Of a DNA stretch of 64,000 bases, positions 22,201-33,049 are shown piece by piece (within the stretch, counting starts at the first letter, position 1; every line of letters begins with the position of its first letter). The stretch lies in the NCBI RefSeq assembly GCF_905115235.1, contig NC_051851.1:68383559-68447558 (forward strand). The letters are read 5' to 3'. The notes under the pieces are model-generated. The model was not told where the DNA came from and did no database searches. It worked only from the letters and a program-made list of their open reading frames with translations. The translations under genes and the position numbers were made by a program. The DNA comes from Hermetia illucens. Its lineage: Eukaryota; Arthropoda; Insecta; Diptera; Stratiomyidae.

Positions 22201-22397
22201 CGCGGGAGACTCGCCTTCATCCTTCTCCGTCTGCAGCTTCGTTAAGAAAAAGCTCCCAGCGGTCACCACGTGGAGGTGCAGATAAGGTTTGGTAGTAGAG
22301 CTGTTGGTGTTACTTCAGCAGGCGGTTCCCAGGTTTTATACTCCATCGTGGGTACCAATCCACGTTTCGCCCAGGGACCTATACTACCCTTTGACTT
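19275..22397 (-). mobile_element. Full-length RTE-type LINE copy C, decayed coding region
   Basis: 3.1 kb on the minus strand. Its 3' end, at 19275, is a (TGA)n tail preceded by GTTGCGCCG, typical of RTE elements, and its 5' end is at 22397. An 11-bp target duplication flanks it. Reading from the 5' end: endonuclease start at 22074 (LSQNRADITALQEMRWTGTG), then the RT region 20585-21406 (NHKSPGADGITAELVKYGGD, IICLIHKKGD, SSNYRGIT) and 20048-20551 (GFTPGKSATDQVFSLRQTLE, SIDFKGSYDSIARVKLY, LAYADDIDIMGRT), then the C-terminal part 19577-19999 (NFEIVDIFSYLGSKITTDNS, SETWVLSKKNCELLAAFER). At least four frameshifts or stops separate these pieces. This is the best reference copy for the RTE fragments elsewhere in the window. 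Confidence 0.85.
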
Positions 22398-22408
22398 TGC
22401 GGGCTAGT
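22398..22408. repeat. Target-site duplication, right copy (RTE element)
   Basis: TGCGGGCTAGT, identical to 19264-19274. Confidence 0.75.
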
Positions 22409-23079
22409 AGATTTCGAAAACTCCATGTTGCAGAAACATTATCAATGCCTCGGGTAAGAATGGATTTACCGGTAACGACCTTTGGTTTTCGTATCAGGGC
22501 ACGAGTTGATTTTTGTAATATGAGTAAGTTGAAAGGATAATGAGAACCGTATTTCCTTAAATAATATATACTAGTATGGTAGATAAAATTCACCTTCTGA
22601 ATATGTAGCACTTCAGACCTCTCGCTATGTGCTTAATTCAGCTGAATCAAAGTAGAAATTTAAATATCTATTCTGCTGAAGACTCAAAATTACAAAATTT
22701 CTTTGAATGTAGATATTAGCTATAGCATTTGTGACACACATACAAGTCTTTATTCTAATTTCGTTAATCGGACTTTCTCAACTTTGTACGGCTTTTATAT
22801 AGAAAATCAATATTGTGACCAAAACGCTGGAATCTACTAATAATTGATATGACTTATGTTTGTCCGACCCGAGTTTATTAACTTTGATAATTGTGTAATT
22901 ACCATCGTTATTCAGAATCCACTGAAGATATCTTCACAACAATATGATTTTATCCCAATGTTTTTGCTCGGAACACTCGCCAATCCGACATCGTTCTAGA
23001 GCAACAACAGCAGAGAAAAACAATTCCACAAAACGCAATAAGCAAATCACAACAACAGAGATTGATTTTGATAGAATAA
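22409..23079. other. AT-rich intergenic sequence
   Basis: Nothing recognised. A TTTATT at 23080-23085 could be the minus-strand poly(A) signal (AATAAA) of the MtnB-like gene, about 270 bp past its stop. Confidence 0.35.
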
Positions 23080-23354
23080 TTTATTCGTGGAGAGTAGAAA
23101 AATTAAAAATTAAAGTGTACATACAATCATAATACTAACAGACATTTAAATGCATGAGAAAATTGTTTTATCATGAGAGTGCTGAACACTAGAATAATTT
23201 ACTGGAGTAGAAGTGGACAAAAAATACGCTTGTTGTCTATGTGATGAAATTCGATGGACGCCTAGTGGGCGAAAACTCGTTCCCGGCAAGCTACTAGTTT
23301 TTGTTCAGAGGGTCCATAATTGCCGGCAAACTGAGCAACAACCTCGCAGACAAC

Positions 23355-23716
23355 TCACTTCCCTTTGCAGCATTGTTCCTTGGTTCCTGACTTGCAAGTG
23401 CAATTGCAGCTTTTGTCGCACTTGCAGTTATCTCCGCACTTTTCGGATGTGCATTTGCAATCTATGGAAGGATGAAAAAAGTGGATGAGAAACACTTTAA
23501 GATTTTATGAAAAATCGATTGCACTGAAAAACAGCAAGAATGTGCCAAGATATTCAGAGTCGCAGTAGAATGTTTTTGGGCACAATAGATACATTATGCA
23601 ATAGTCACTGCACGATAAGATTGATACCGCGTATGCTTCAATTTCCGATGGGAAAACCGATCCTTAAATGACTCCTTTTAAGTTTTCTTACCGTTTCCAC
23701 AACCTCCGCAGGGCAT
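23355..23716 (-). CDS. Metallothionein, MtnB-like (43 aa)
   Basis: Two exons on the minus strand. Exon 1 is 23692-23716 (25 bp, MPCGGCGN then phase 1). The intron is 23462-23691 (GTAAGAAA...CCATAG) and exon 2 is 23355-23461, stop TGA. The protein has 43 residues and 12 cysteines at 3, 6, 10, 12, 17, 21, 23, 27, 29, 31, 39 and 40. Length, cysteine spacing and the KEQCC end match Drosophila MtnB-family metallothioneins (43 aa, 12 Cys). Expected role: cytosolic binding of Cd and Cu, induced by MTF-1. The 230-bp intron is the longest among the cluster members. Upstream lie a TATA box at 23823-23829 and candidate MREs. Confidence 0.92.
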
Positions 23717-23779
23717 CTTGAAAAGATGGATTTAGAAAAACAGTAGATAAGAAAGTACCGACACTTCACTCAACCGAGA

Positions 23780-23786
23780 TGCACAC
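23780..23786 (+). promoter_or_regulatory. Candidate MRE in MtnB-like promoter
   Basis: TGCACAC on the plus strand, close to the expected start of transcription of the minus-strand gene. MREs work in either orientation. Its proximal position makes this the least certain of the three. Confidence 0.4.
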
Positions 23787-23822
23787 GAACTTCTGACGAG
23801 GCTAGACTAGCGCACTGACCAT

Positions 23823-23829
23823 TTTATAC
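23823..23829 (-). promoter_or_regulatory. TATA box of MtnB-like gene
   Basis: TATAAAA on the minus strand, about 107 bp upstream of the ATG at 23716. Confidence 0.6.
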
Positions 23830-23899
23830 TCTCGTCGTAGCACTCAGCACTTCAGGGGGTATTGGGGTTGCCTACTACCTAGGCTCCAACTTGGGTGAT

Positions 23900-23969
23900 G
23901 TGTGCAAAGTGGCAAGCTCAGAACCCGAAGCAAGGGGGCTTCAAGCCGGCCGGCGACGACTATGCGCGC
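23900..23969 (-). promoter_or_regulatory. Candidate MRE pair in MtnB-like promoter
   Basis: GTGTGCA at 23900-23906 (TGCACAC on the gene's strand) and TGCGCGC at 23963-23969 both fit TGCRCNC. They lie 70-145 bp upstream of the TATA box, a normal place for MTF-1 sites. Confidence 0.55.
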
Positions 23970-23989
23970 TCTCTTTCGTAGTTCCACCG

Positions 23990-25143
23990 CTCCACACGTC
24001 CCCTCGTTGGGGCTGAGTGTTTCTTGGAATTGACATGGGCTCTGTTCTCAATGGGCATAAGTACGTTTAGTGCGTACAACAATTTTATCACGTCGTCACC
24101 ACTCAAACCTAAGAACTTTACATTCTGCATTCATGAATAAGATCGATTTTTTGGGGAACGTTCGTCCAAACAATCAAACGAGCAGAACCAAGCTCCCTCA
24201 CACGATGCTTGCAGACTCTTATCAGGGTACTCTCAAAATAGTTTGTAAGGTGGTGTTGTATGCACTGACTTCCACTTGACTATTAGATTATGTCAACCTA
24301 GTGCGTTAACCTATCAGGAAAAAATAGTGCTATATCTATTAACTGCATAGAAATTCGGGAGACTTGGGTTAATGCTCAAGAAGTATATTCCAACTGATAC
24401 AATCTTCTTGTCAGCAGATCTATCAGCTGAGAAAACAGCCTGTATCGGGAGATGTTAACACGCGTAAAACAATTCCTGTGTTTGCCTCCTCTAATTATTT
24501 GAAGGTTCATAAAAAATCGTTGAAGCTACTTCCATACATCCCTTGATCCAATATATATACATACATATGAACGTGTATTTACCTACTGACTATGATCGAA
24601 TATATGAAACCATTAAGATTTGTGTCTAATCAGGTTGAAATGATTAATTTGGGTGATATTCTGAACTGATTACAAGTACCGTAGTGCATGCACATACGAG
24701 TATATCATCTACTGAGTACATGTGATATTAGATACTAGAATGATCGATATTCTTCAAAGTCGTGTAGCTTCCAATAGTTCTTCTATGCTCCCGATTATTC
24801 GAGGGAGGTCGGACGTTTCAATTGAGCAAAGGTTAATTATTTCATTCAATTCGTAGATTGATGATTACTGATGGAGCTGCAGTTTTGAATGTGCTTTATA
24901 TGAAGTTTATTTCTGAAAATTTTCCCCTGTATAATACACAACAATAAGTTTGTATTGTAGAAAAGTTAGTGTTTGGGTAATATTTTATTATAAATATTTA
25001 TCAAAGTCAATATAAGAGTGAATGAACACTATTTATTACAACTAAACTAAATGCTTTGAAAAATAACATATGAACAAGAGGTGGTAAAGATTTTATATAA
25101 ACTGAGCATATGATTTACGAACATTTAAGCAATTAAGTGGATA
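23990..25143. other. AT-rich intergenic sequence
   Basis: No gene or repeat recognised. It leads into the heptamer satellite. Confidence 0.35.
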
Positions 25144-25194
25144 CTAGCGACTAAAAGACAGGGGATGGGGGACAGGTGACAGAGGACGGAATGC

Positions 25195-25629
25195 CAGAGA
25201 ACAGAGGAGAGAGGACAGAGGACAGAGGACAGAGGACAGAGGACAGAGGGCAGAGGACAGAGGACAGAGGATAGAGGATAGAGGATAGAGGATAGAGGAT
25301 AGAGGATAGAGGATAGAGGATAGAGGATAGAGGATAGAGGATAGAGGATAGAGGATAGAGGATAGAGGATAGAGGATAGAGGATAGAGGATAGAGGATAG
25401 AGGATAGAGGATAGAGGATAGAGGATAGAGGATAGAGGATAGAGGATAGAGGATAGAGGATAGAGGATAGAGGATAGAGGATAGAGGATAGAGGATAGAG
25501 GATAGAGGATAGAGGATAGAGGATAGAGGATAGAGGATAGAGGATAGAGGATAGAGGATAGAGGATAGAGGATAGAGGATAGAGGATAGAGGATAGAGGA
25601 TAGAGGATAGAGGATAGAGGATAGAGGAT
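25195..25629. repeat. Heptamer satellite (GAGGATA)n, left block
   Basis: About 50 near-perfect copies of GAGGATA (about 25267-25629), preceded by ten or so variant units (GAGGACA, GAGGGCA). Because the unit lacks stops on the minus strand, it creates long artificial frames there; no protein is implied. The array stops abruptly at 25629, where the R1-clade element begins, and resumes at 30441. Confidence 0.95.
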
Positions 25630-25890
25630 CCTGTGTGGAGTTGCCAAATCTCCCATCAGGCGCGTCCCTTCGTGCGGATAAGGGAATGCTCAGCGAATGT
25701 GTCATGGGCATGCACATGCCCGCATCCGGAGGTGTGCGTGTATGGGCATGCTTATGCGCAGGCCGGGTAGGTGGGAAGTAAACGCCCACCCGTGGATAAA
25801 AATTGGCTATGGGAAGGACACCCAGAAATTAAACCAAATATGGAAGAGGAGAAAAGTAGTTTTTTTACGGTGTAGGGCTTCGGAAACCCA

Positions 25891-27360
25891 GTGCCGGCGG
25901 TTTTTGGGAGTGAGCAAGCGGGCTCCCGGCCGTCGATATCCAATGACCGCAGTGCCTCAGTAGTGGAAAACTTGGCTACTGTGGCATCTGATGCTACAAG
26001 AGATAATGGTGGAGTGGAAATTAGGTCCACACCGAATCCTTTTAGGAGGAGTTCGAAGCTTGGGAGATCACCACCGAGAACAATGGTTCTTTTTGGTAGT
26101 CAAGATTCGTCGCGGGACTCTGAAAGAAATATGAATAGTCCCTTAATCGAGATCATTCCTTGTGGCGCAAGGCGCGAAAGCAAACGGGAACATACAGGAA
26201 TGGCGTTCGTTACACTCGGGGAACGAATAAATGAACTGTGCCAGTTCATCAAGGAGAGGCGGAATATCCACCAAAATATTCGAGCCTTGATAAGAGGCAT
26301 TAAATTGTCTTATATCAAGGCACTCGAAGAAAAGAATTCCCAAGCGTCAGTTGGCAAGGTCACAAGGGAAACGCAGGTGACGCCTCCCCATGATAAAGCA
26401 GGCGGGAAGACAGGAAAACGGGCTAGAGACGGTACCAGTGAGCCTCTTGGACCACAGCAAGTCCCGAAGAAGAAAAAAGCCTCTTCACCAAAGAAGGCGG
26501 AGCCGGCGAGAGTACCCGCGAAAGTCGGTAATCTCACGATTGCAGCCACAACACCTACAAAAGTGAAAAAAACCAACGCCCGGAGGCCCGAACAATGGAC
26601 TAAGGTGAGCAACAAAAGGAAAAAGGACAAAAAGAAGCTCCGCCCGGAAATAATAATTATTTCCAAGAAGGGGAAATATGTCCTATGCCGACATCCTCCG
26701 AAAGGTGAAGTCAGACCCGGAGTTGAAGGATTTGGGGGATAGTGTGAGCCGTATCAGGCGAACACAGAGAGGGGATCTGATGCTGGAGTTAAGTAAATCC
26801 GCCGACAAGTCGGCCGATAACTTCCGCGGGAAGGTGGAAAGTGTACTTGGAGAGGAAGCTGAGGTAAGAGCTCGGAAACAGGAGATAGTGGTTGAATGCA
26901 AGGACCTAGATGAAGTCACCTCACGGGAGGACATCTGTGCTTGCGCTAAAGCAGCAGTTCAACCTTGGCGATATAGACCAGAGTGCCATAAAAAGGATGA
27001 AGAAGGCATATGGTGGCACACAGACCGCTATTATTAGTTTGCGGCGAAATCAGCTATTAAGTTAATTACCGCGGGCAAGGTAAGAGTAGGTTGGGTCGTG
27101 TGCAGGCTCAGGGAGCAAATATCTCTAAAGAGATGCTTCAGATGCCTCGATTTCGGCCATTTTGCGGCGGCATGCACTAGCCAGCATGATAGGTCGAGGA
27201 GTTGCAGGAAGTGTGGGGAAGAGGGCTACCTCATCAAAGATTGCACCGGAGATCCACGGTGTATGTTATGTAGTAGGAAAGAGGGCGTGGACGGCCGGCA
27301 TATTGCGGGAAGCAGCAGATATCCGGTATATAGGAGGGACCTGAACCGCACAGGCAAATG
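25891..27360 (+). pseudogene. R1-type LINE ORF1 (gag-like, CCHC), frameshifted
   Basis: Pieces in different frames. 25891-26742 is basic, with a helical NELCQFIKERRNIHQNIRAL region and a lysine-rich stretch. 26678-27037 has SYADILRKVKSDPELKDLGD. 27098-27361 has VGWVVCRLREQISLKRCF just upstream. The zinc knuckles are CFRCLDFGHFAAAC (canonical), CRKCGEEGYLIKDC (the usual His replaced by Tyr) and a final CMLC. At least two or three indels are needed to explain the frame changes (near 26690 and between 26930 and 27050). The normal role is to bind element RNA. Confidence 0.8.
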
Positions 27361-30267
27361 AGATTGATACAAATCAATCTCAATCACTGTTAGGCAGCTC
27401 AGGACCTGCTCTCGTAAACCATTCGAGAGTCGAATGTGGATGTCGCGGTTATTTGCGAGCCGTATAGAAACTACGGCGGTGCGACTTGGGCGGTGGATGC
27501 GTCTGGCAACGCCGCAATCTGGGCGTGCGGAAGGCAGGCCATTCAGGAAGTCATGGCCCCCCCGGCAGCCGGTTTTATAAGGACGAAGGTCAACGGTGTC
27601 CATATTTACAGCTGCTACGCTCCTCCTAGTGCAACCTTAGCACAATATGAGGAGATGTTAGACAGTCTGGTGTTGGACGCTAGAGACCGCAGCCCTAAAA
27701 TCATTGCGGGCGATTTCAACGCGTGGGCCCTGGAGTGGGGAAGCCGATCAACGAACACCAGAGGTCAAATTCTGTTGGAGTCATTTGCGGAGCTGGACAT
27801 CGTGCTGGCCAACGTTGGATGCGTGCCCACCTTTCGAGGAAGAGGGTCGGGCTCGATTGTTGACCTGACATTTGTTAGCACTTCACTGGTGAGGGAGATG
27901 GCTTGGCAAGTGAGTGAGCACTACACCCACAGTGACCACCAGGCCATCTTCCTCCGCATTGGGAACCGGGGAAGCAGTCGACGACGCTCTGGAGGTGGAA
28001 AGGCTAAGGCGGTTGGCTTGTCTCAGCGTGTAACCGAAGCTTGCGACGCTACGATGCCACGACGACGTTTGCACCACGGCAAGAGGCCAAACTGCTGGTG
28101 GAACACGGGGATCGCTGCCTTGAGATCCTCTTGTCTCCGAGCGAGGAGACTTTCCCACAGGGCAAGGGGAAGGCCGGAGCACCAGGAGCGTGAGGAGGAA
28201 TACAGGGATCTGCGAAGCAACCTTAAGAAGGCCATTCGGAGAAGCAAACGGGAATGCTACCAGAAGCTCTGCTTGGAGGCTAATACGAAACCGTGGGGTA
28301 CAGCCTACCAAGTTGTAATGAAGAAGATCCGCGGGCGAAAATCACCTCAGGTGACATGCCCACGGCTCTTGTTGCAAATAATTGCAACTCTTTTCCCGCA
28401 GCAGGAGCGGGACGAAAGAGAACCCAAACTGGCAGCTCAGCAGGACGTCTTCTCGATCCCTGATGTTACCGAAGAGGAACTTTGGGAAATCTGCAGGCGT
28501 ATTGGGGACAGCAAGGCTCCGGGATTGGACGGAATTTCGAACAGGGCTCTGAAGGTGGCGGTCAAGGCCAGACCAAGGTGGTTCGCAAGCACATTCGAAT
28601 CGTGCATGGCGGAAGGAGTGTTTCCCGCCCAGTGGAAGAGGCAGAAGCTGGTCTTGCTACCGAAGCCTCGAAAACCACCCGGCGTGCCCTCTTCATATCG
28701 CCCTATTTGTCTCTTAGACACCATGGGGAAGATGTTGGAGAGGGTGATATACAACAGGCTGCTCCCGTTCATCGAGCTTGCGGGTGGTCTTTCAGAGCGG
28801 CAATATGGGTTTCGGCGAGCCCGTTCTACGATCGATGCAGTAGCAAAGGTCGTGGAATTGGCTCGAAATGCAATGGCCATGGGCAAATGCTGTGCTCTGG
28901 TGACGCTGGACGTCAAAAATGCTTTTAACTCAGCCAACTGGGGCTGGATTAAGGGCGCTTTGGCCAAACTGGGTGTTCCTAGCTACTTGGCTCGGCTCAT
29001 CGAGAGTTACCTTTCGGACAGACTTCTCTGGTACGAGACGGACGACGGGCCGAAGGAGTACATTGTGACAGCAGGTGTGCCTCAAGGTTCTGTATTGGGA
29101 CCGCTGCTGTGGAACATAATGTACGACGGAGTGCTTGGCCTTCGCGTGCCGGAGGAGACAACGCTGATTGGTTTTGCGGACGACTTGGCGGTAGTTGCAA
29201 TTGCAAAGCATTCCGAGGACGTGGAGCTTTATGCAAATGAAGCCATTCATACCATCAAGTCATGGTTACGAATGGCCAAGCTGGACCTGGCGGACGAAAA
29301 GACGGAGGCGGTCCTCATTACCAACCGTAGGAAGAACAACACGGTTACCATCCGGGTTGGTAATCGTGAGGTCGTCTCAAAATCGGTTGTCAAATACCTG
29401 GGGGTGATGATCGATGCCAAGCTGAGTTTCAAGGGACACTTGGATTATACGCGAGAGAAGGCAGCAAATGCCAGCTCATCCCTTGCAAGGATGATGCCTG
29501 ATGTGGGAGGGCCGAAGTATAGTCGCAGGCTACTCATCGCGGGAGTGGTGAGGTCGATCCTGCTATACGCGGCCCCTGTCTGGGCGGGAGCCTTGAACCA
29601 CGCTGTCAACCGGAGGAAGATATGTTCGGCATACCGGCCAATTGCGCTAAGGGTGTGCAGCGCATTTAGGACGGCGTCGACGGAGGCAGTGTGTATTATC
29701 GCAGGAGTAATCCCTATAGATCTTCTAGCGAGCGAGGCACACTGGCTCTACGAAAAATGGAAGGCAAATCCAGCCGAGGTGAATGCGGATTTCCGAAAAG
29801 CCATCAGGAGAGAGTTGTGTGGCAAGTGGCAACAACGGTGGGATAACTCCGACAAGGGCAGGTGGATCCATACATTGATCCCGTGTATCGAGAAACGGGT
29901 CAACCGAAAGCACGGAGAATTGAATTACCACCTGACACAGTTCCTTACGGGACACGGTGGCTATAGGAAGTACTTGCATCGCTTCGAGTTGGACGAGTCT
30001 CCCAACTGCCCTGAATGCGGTGCTACACCCGAGGACTCGGAGCACGTTATGTTCCATTGTCCCAGATTTCTGCAGCAGAAAAGGAGGTTGAACAGCATCC
30101 TAGGGGCGGACATCGAGCCCTCCAACCTGGTGGAAGAGATGTTGAAGTCGGAGGAAAACTGGATGGCGGTAAATGAGGCAGTAGCCGTGGTGCGGACAAA
30201 ACTCCTGGAGTTGGATCGAGCTCGGAAGGCGGCGCGACGGAGACGTGACATGGACGAGCTGGTATAG
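27358..30267 (+). pseudogene. R1-type LINE ORF2: endonuclease and reverse transcriptase
   Basis: The frame begins at ATG 27358 (MRLIQINLNHC) and overlaps the end of ORF1. Codon 12 is TAG (27391-27393) and codon 20 is TAA (27415-27417). Beyond them the frame is open for over 940 codons. The endonuclease has VDVAVICEPYRN, IIAGDFNAWALEWGS, SIVDLTFVS and HSDHQAIFL. The RT has KAPGLDGISN, LLPKPRKPPG, YRPICLLDTMGKMLERV, LDVKNAFNSANW, GVPQGSVLGPLLWN and catalytic FADD at about residue 606. The C-terminal finger has CPECGATPEDSEHVMFHC. No RNase H follows. The two early stops suggest a very recently inactivated copy, or sequencing error. Confidence 0.85.
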
Positions 30268-30440
30268 CGAACCAGAGCCTCCCCCGCGAAGTAATACTTC
30301 ACGGTGGTCCCGCGAGGAGCGGCGGAAGAGTGGGGGTGGTTTTAGTGGGTGTGAATCCCACACACTGCTGTAACCTGGCGCAGCAGCGTCTTTCTAAGAT
30401 TTCCACCTCCATCCATACAAAAAAAAAGAAAAAGAAAAAA

Positions 30441-30630
30441 GAGGATAGAGGATAGAGGACAGTAAACAGAGGGCAGAGGACAGAGGACAGAGGTCAAAGG
30501 ACGGAGAACAGAGGACAGTGGTCAGAGAGCAGAGGGCGTAGGACAGAGTGCGGCGGTCAGACAGAAGACAGAGGACAGCGATCTAGGGTAGAGGGCGAAG
30601 AACAAAGGACGGAGGACAGAAAGCAGAGGA
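30441..30630. repeat. Heptamer satellite, right block (degenerate)
   Basis: Two exact GAGGATA units directly after the LINE tail, then variant units (GAGGACA, GAGGGCA, GAGGTCA and others) with spacing drift. It is the continuation of the array interrupted at 25629. Confidence 0.85.
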
Positions 30631-31439
30631 CATTACAGTTTAGTCGATGACCGTTTCTACCTGTAAATTCCTTTGGTCAAGATCGATTGACATGCAATTT
30701 TGAGTGAAAGTAGAGAATAGCATAAAATGATGTAGCCCCGCTGTGTGCTTCCTCCCTGTGCATGAATACCACCTCTTCATGAGGGTGGAAAATTTAATAT
30801 TCAAAGCGATTATGGAAATCAATTAAATGGCCAATTCTAAGCGAAAAATGTTGTTTAAAGGCACAAGCAGCACTTTTTGAGTTATTCGTGATTAAACACC
30901 AACATTTCATTCTAAAATATGATTGTTTTTAAACGGTTTTTCGCCAATAACTAAACAAATCGTGAGTTTTAGGTAAAAATTGTAATATGCAGAAAAAAAG
31001 TTTATTCAGTAAAGGAAATAGGGACCGAGTTATTCTAACTTCTTTGTGAAAATCATGCCGAACTTTCTTTACAGTGCTTGGAAGCACCTTTAAAATGAGG
31101 TACGAAGTCGCTGGAATAAAAAATACCGGATTCATTACCAAAACAAAGTTATTCTCCAAATTTTTCAGATAAAAAATGAACAATTCGGGATACCGGAAGC
31201 TAAACGCTACACGGAAGAGACAACTTTGAGCTACTGTAATTTTAGTAATAATGGTATGACTTTGATCAAACTTCACGGTATCATAATAATATTAATTCGG
31301 CCGAAGCCGATCCCAAGCCCAGTTGTGATAGCTTCAGAGGGGGTAGGTGAGAAAAGTGCAGGAACCTTGCAGTCTTGCAGATTACTCATTGAGGAAACCA
31401 TCACCACACCTGGCAGTTAGGTATAAAATGTAAACCGAA
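30631..31439. other. Unassigned sequence
   Basis: AT-rich. A stretch near 31180-31215 (CGGGATACCGGAAGCT) resembles the arms of the foldback family at 5277-6080. No gene. Confidence 0.3.
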
Positions 31440-32905
31440 AAATCAGAAGAAGGAGAAATTTAAGGTCCGGTACGGATAACCGGCGGCAGTGTTCGACTTG
31501 AGGTCATCGCGGGGACTGGTGATCGAGAAGGAGAGAGATCTACCATGGAAAATTCGTCTGGAACGTCGGCGGGACTCACTAAGGCAAGTCATTGCTAGAC
31601 TGATACAAATCAGCCCTGGCAATGCCAACAGACGAGTGAGAAATAAATAGTTTGAAGAACTGGAGGGGCCCAGGTCTGGATCGGGTGCAGAATTTCTGGT
31701 ATAAGAAATTCACCAGCTTACACAGTCGATTGGCACACAATATAAATGAGGTCATGAGTTGACCGGAGGAGTTTCCACCCTTCCTCACTGCGGGATTACC
31801 TACCTTATCCCTAAGAAGGACACGGTGCAGAACCCCGTAGACACAAGACCGATTACTTGCTTATCAACCCTCTACAAATTCATCACGTCCATTATTAGTG
31901 GAAGGGTCAATGCGCACCTCGAGACCGACAACATTCTGTCCGAGGAGCAGAAGGGGTCAAGGGGTTGTAAAAAGGAACTCATTATCGACTCGGTAGTTGC
32001 AGAACAAGCAACTAGAGGCCAAAGAAACCTTTTTAGTTGTTATATCGATTATGCCAAGCCTTCGATAGCGTCCCACATACCCGCCAGTTTTTGGCGACAC
32101 TCATGGAAGGGTGGTATTCCACCTTATCAGTGCGTGCATCTGAGGGTGCTAATACTTCAGAGCCCATCCGTAAACGGAGGGGCATCTTCTGGGGGGATTC
32201 GTTGAGTCCCCTTGGGTTTTGTATGGCACTGAAACTCTTTTCATGGCTACTGAATGATGCTAGAGGGCATGGTTTTGCAATAAAGTATGATTAAGCTGTA
32301 TGCTGGCACTGACGACCATCTTAGAAGTCTATTGCGAATAGAGGACCTGTTCAGCCGTGGTATTTGAATTGAGTCATCACGAGACGCATGCCGGACATAG
32401 CATTGGTGACCTCCATATCGAAGCTATAACCGAGATATACTTCTACAAGTACCTAGGAAATCTGCAAGGAATCCATGCTCGAGTTGATGATCTGAAGGAT
32501 GCTTTGCTGTCTGAATTCCTGCGACGTGTGAAGCTACTGCTGAAATCGCATCTCTCGGGGAAGAAGCGCGTTGAATGTATTCGTTATTCCTTCACTGGCT
32601 CATACATTCGGAATATTGCCGTGGACGAAAACCGGTTTGGAAAACGTCCAGCAGCGGATACGGACAGCTATATCCATATTCCGAATGCATCATCCAAACT
32701 TTGCCGTGGAGCGGATACACTTGCCTCGTGACATTGGAGGTAAGGGCGAGGTTGACGTGGTGGCACAACATCATCGCCAAGTCGACTCTCCGAAAGAGGA
32801 TTTTTCAAATAATCTTTTTTCAGAGGCGCTTTTCTCAAAACGATGTTATTCACATTACCAAGAATATGAACCAAAATTTGGGATGAAATCTTATTTTTAA
32901 GGGTG
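31440..32905 (+). mobile_element. R4/Dong-like LINE relic
   Basis: Degenerate plus-strand reverse transcriptase. 31759-32205 has CGITYLIPKKDTVQNPVDTR, PITCLSTLYKFITSIISGRV, ILSEEQKGSRGCKKELIIDS and NLFSCYIDYAKPS. The frame shifts to 32037-32294 for FDSVPHTRQFLATL. A later frame, 32571-32780, has HTFGILPWTKTGLENVQQRI and HHPNFAVERIHLPRDIGG. The KGSRGCKKELIIDSVV and WTKTxLxxxQxxxRT patterns are those of R4/Dong-type elements. Several frameshifts; not functional. Confidence 0.65.
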
Positions 32906-33049
32906 CCTTTTTCGTGTAATTAGCTAAAAAAATGCTTTTTGAACACCCGCAAAATATTTGATTTTGATTATTTTCAGCTGCATTGAAGTTCATATTCTTA
33001 GAAAATAAGCTAGTGATTTAAAGTTTTAAAAGTTTTTGGAGACGATACA

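Larger units (their letters stand above)
25630..30440 (+). mobile_element. R1-clade LINE inserted in the heptamer satellite
   Basis: A 4.8-kb non-LTR element whose first base follows a GAGGAT unit. Its A-rich tail (30418-30440) runs directly into GAGGATAGAGGATAGAGG. Layout: leader 25630-25890, ORF1 with CCHC knuckles (25891-27360, frameshifted), ORF2 with endonuclease and RT (27358-30267) and no RNase H, and a 150-bp 3' UTR containing GTGGGTGTGAATCCCACAC. ORF2 architecture and the CCHC ORF1 fit the R1 clade, many of whose members insert sequence-specifically into rDNA, telomeric repeats or simple repeats. Damage is limited to a few indels and two stops. Confidence 0.85.

Noticed and set aside
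25195-25629. Possible CRISPR-like array
   Set aside because: There are no spacers. The units are contiguous 7-mers in a eukaryotic genome, so this is a satellite.
25144-25789. Long minus-strand frames of 170 and 212 codons with a repeated SILYPLS motif
   Set aside because: They are translations of the (GAGGATA)n satellite, open only because the 7-bp unit has no stop on that strand. No protein is implied.
25195-30630. Telomere with telomere-targeting R1-clade element (SART/TRAS-like)
   Set aside because: The repeat is GAGGATA, not TTAGG or a fly telomere array, and host genes and other repeats lie on both sides.
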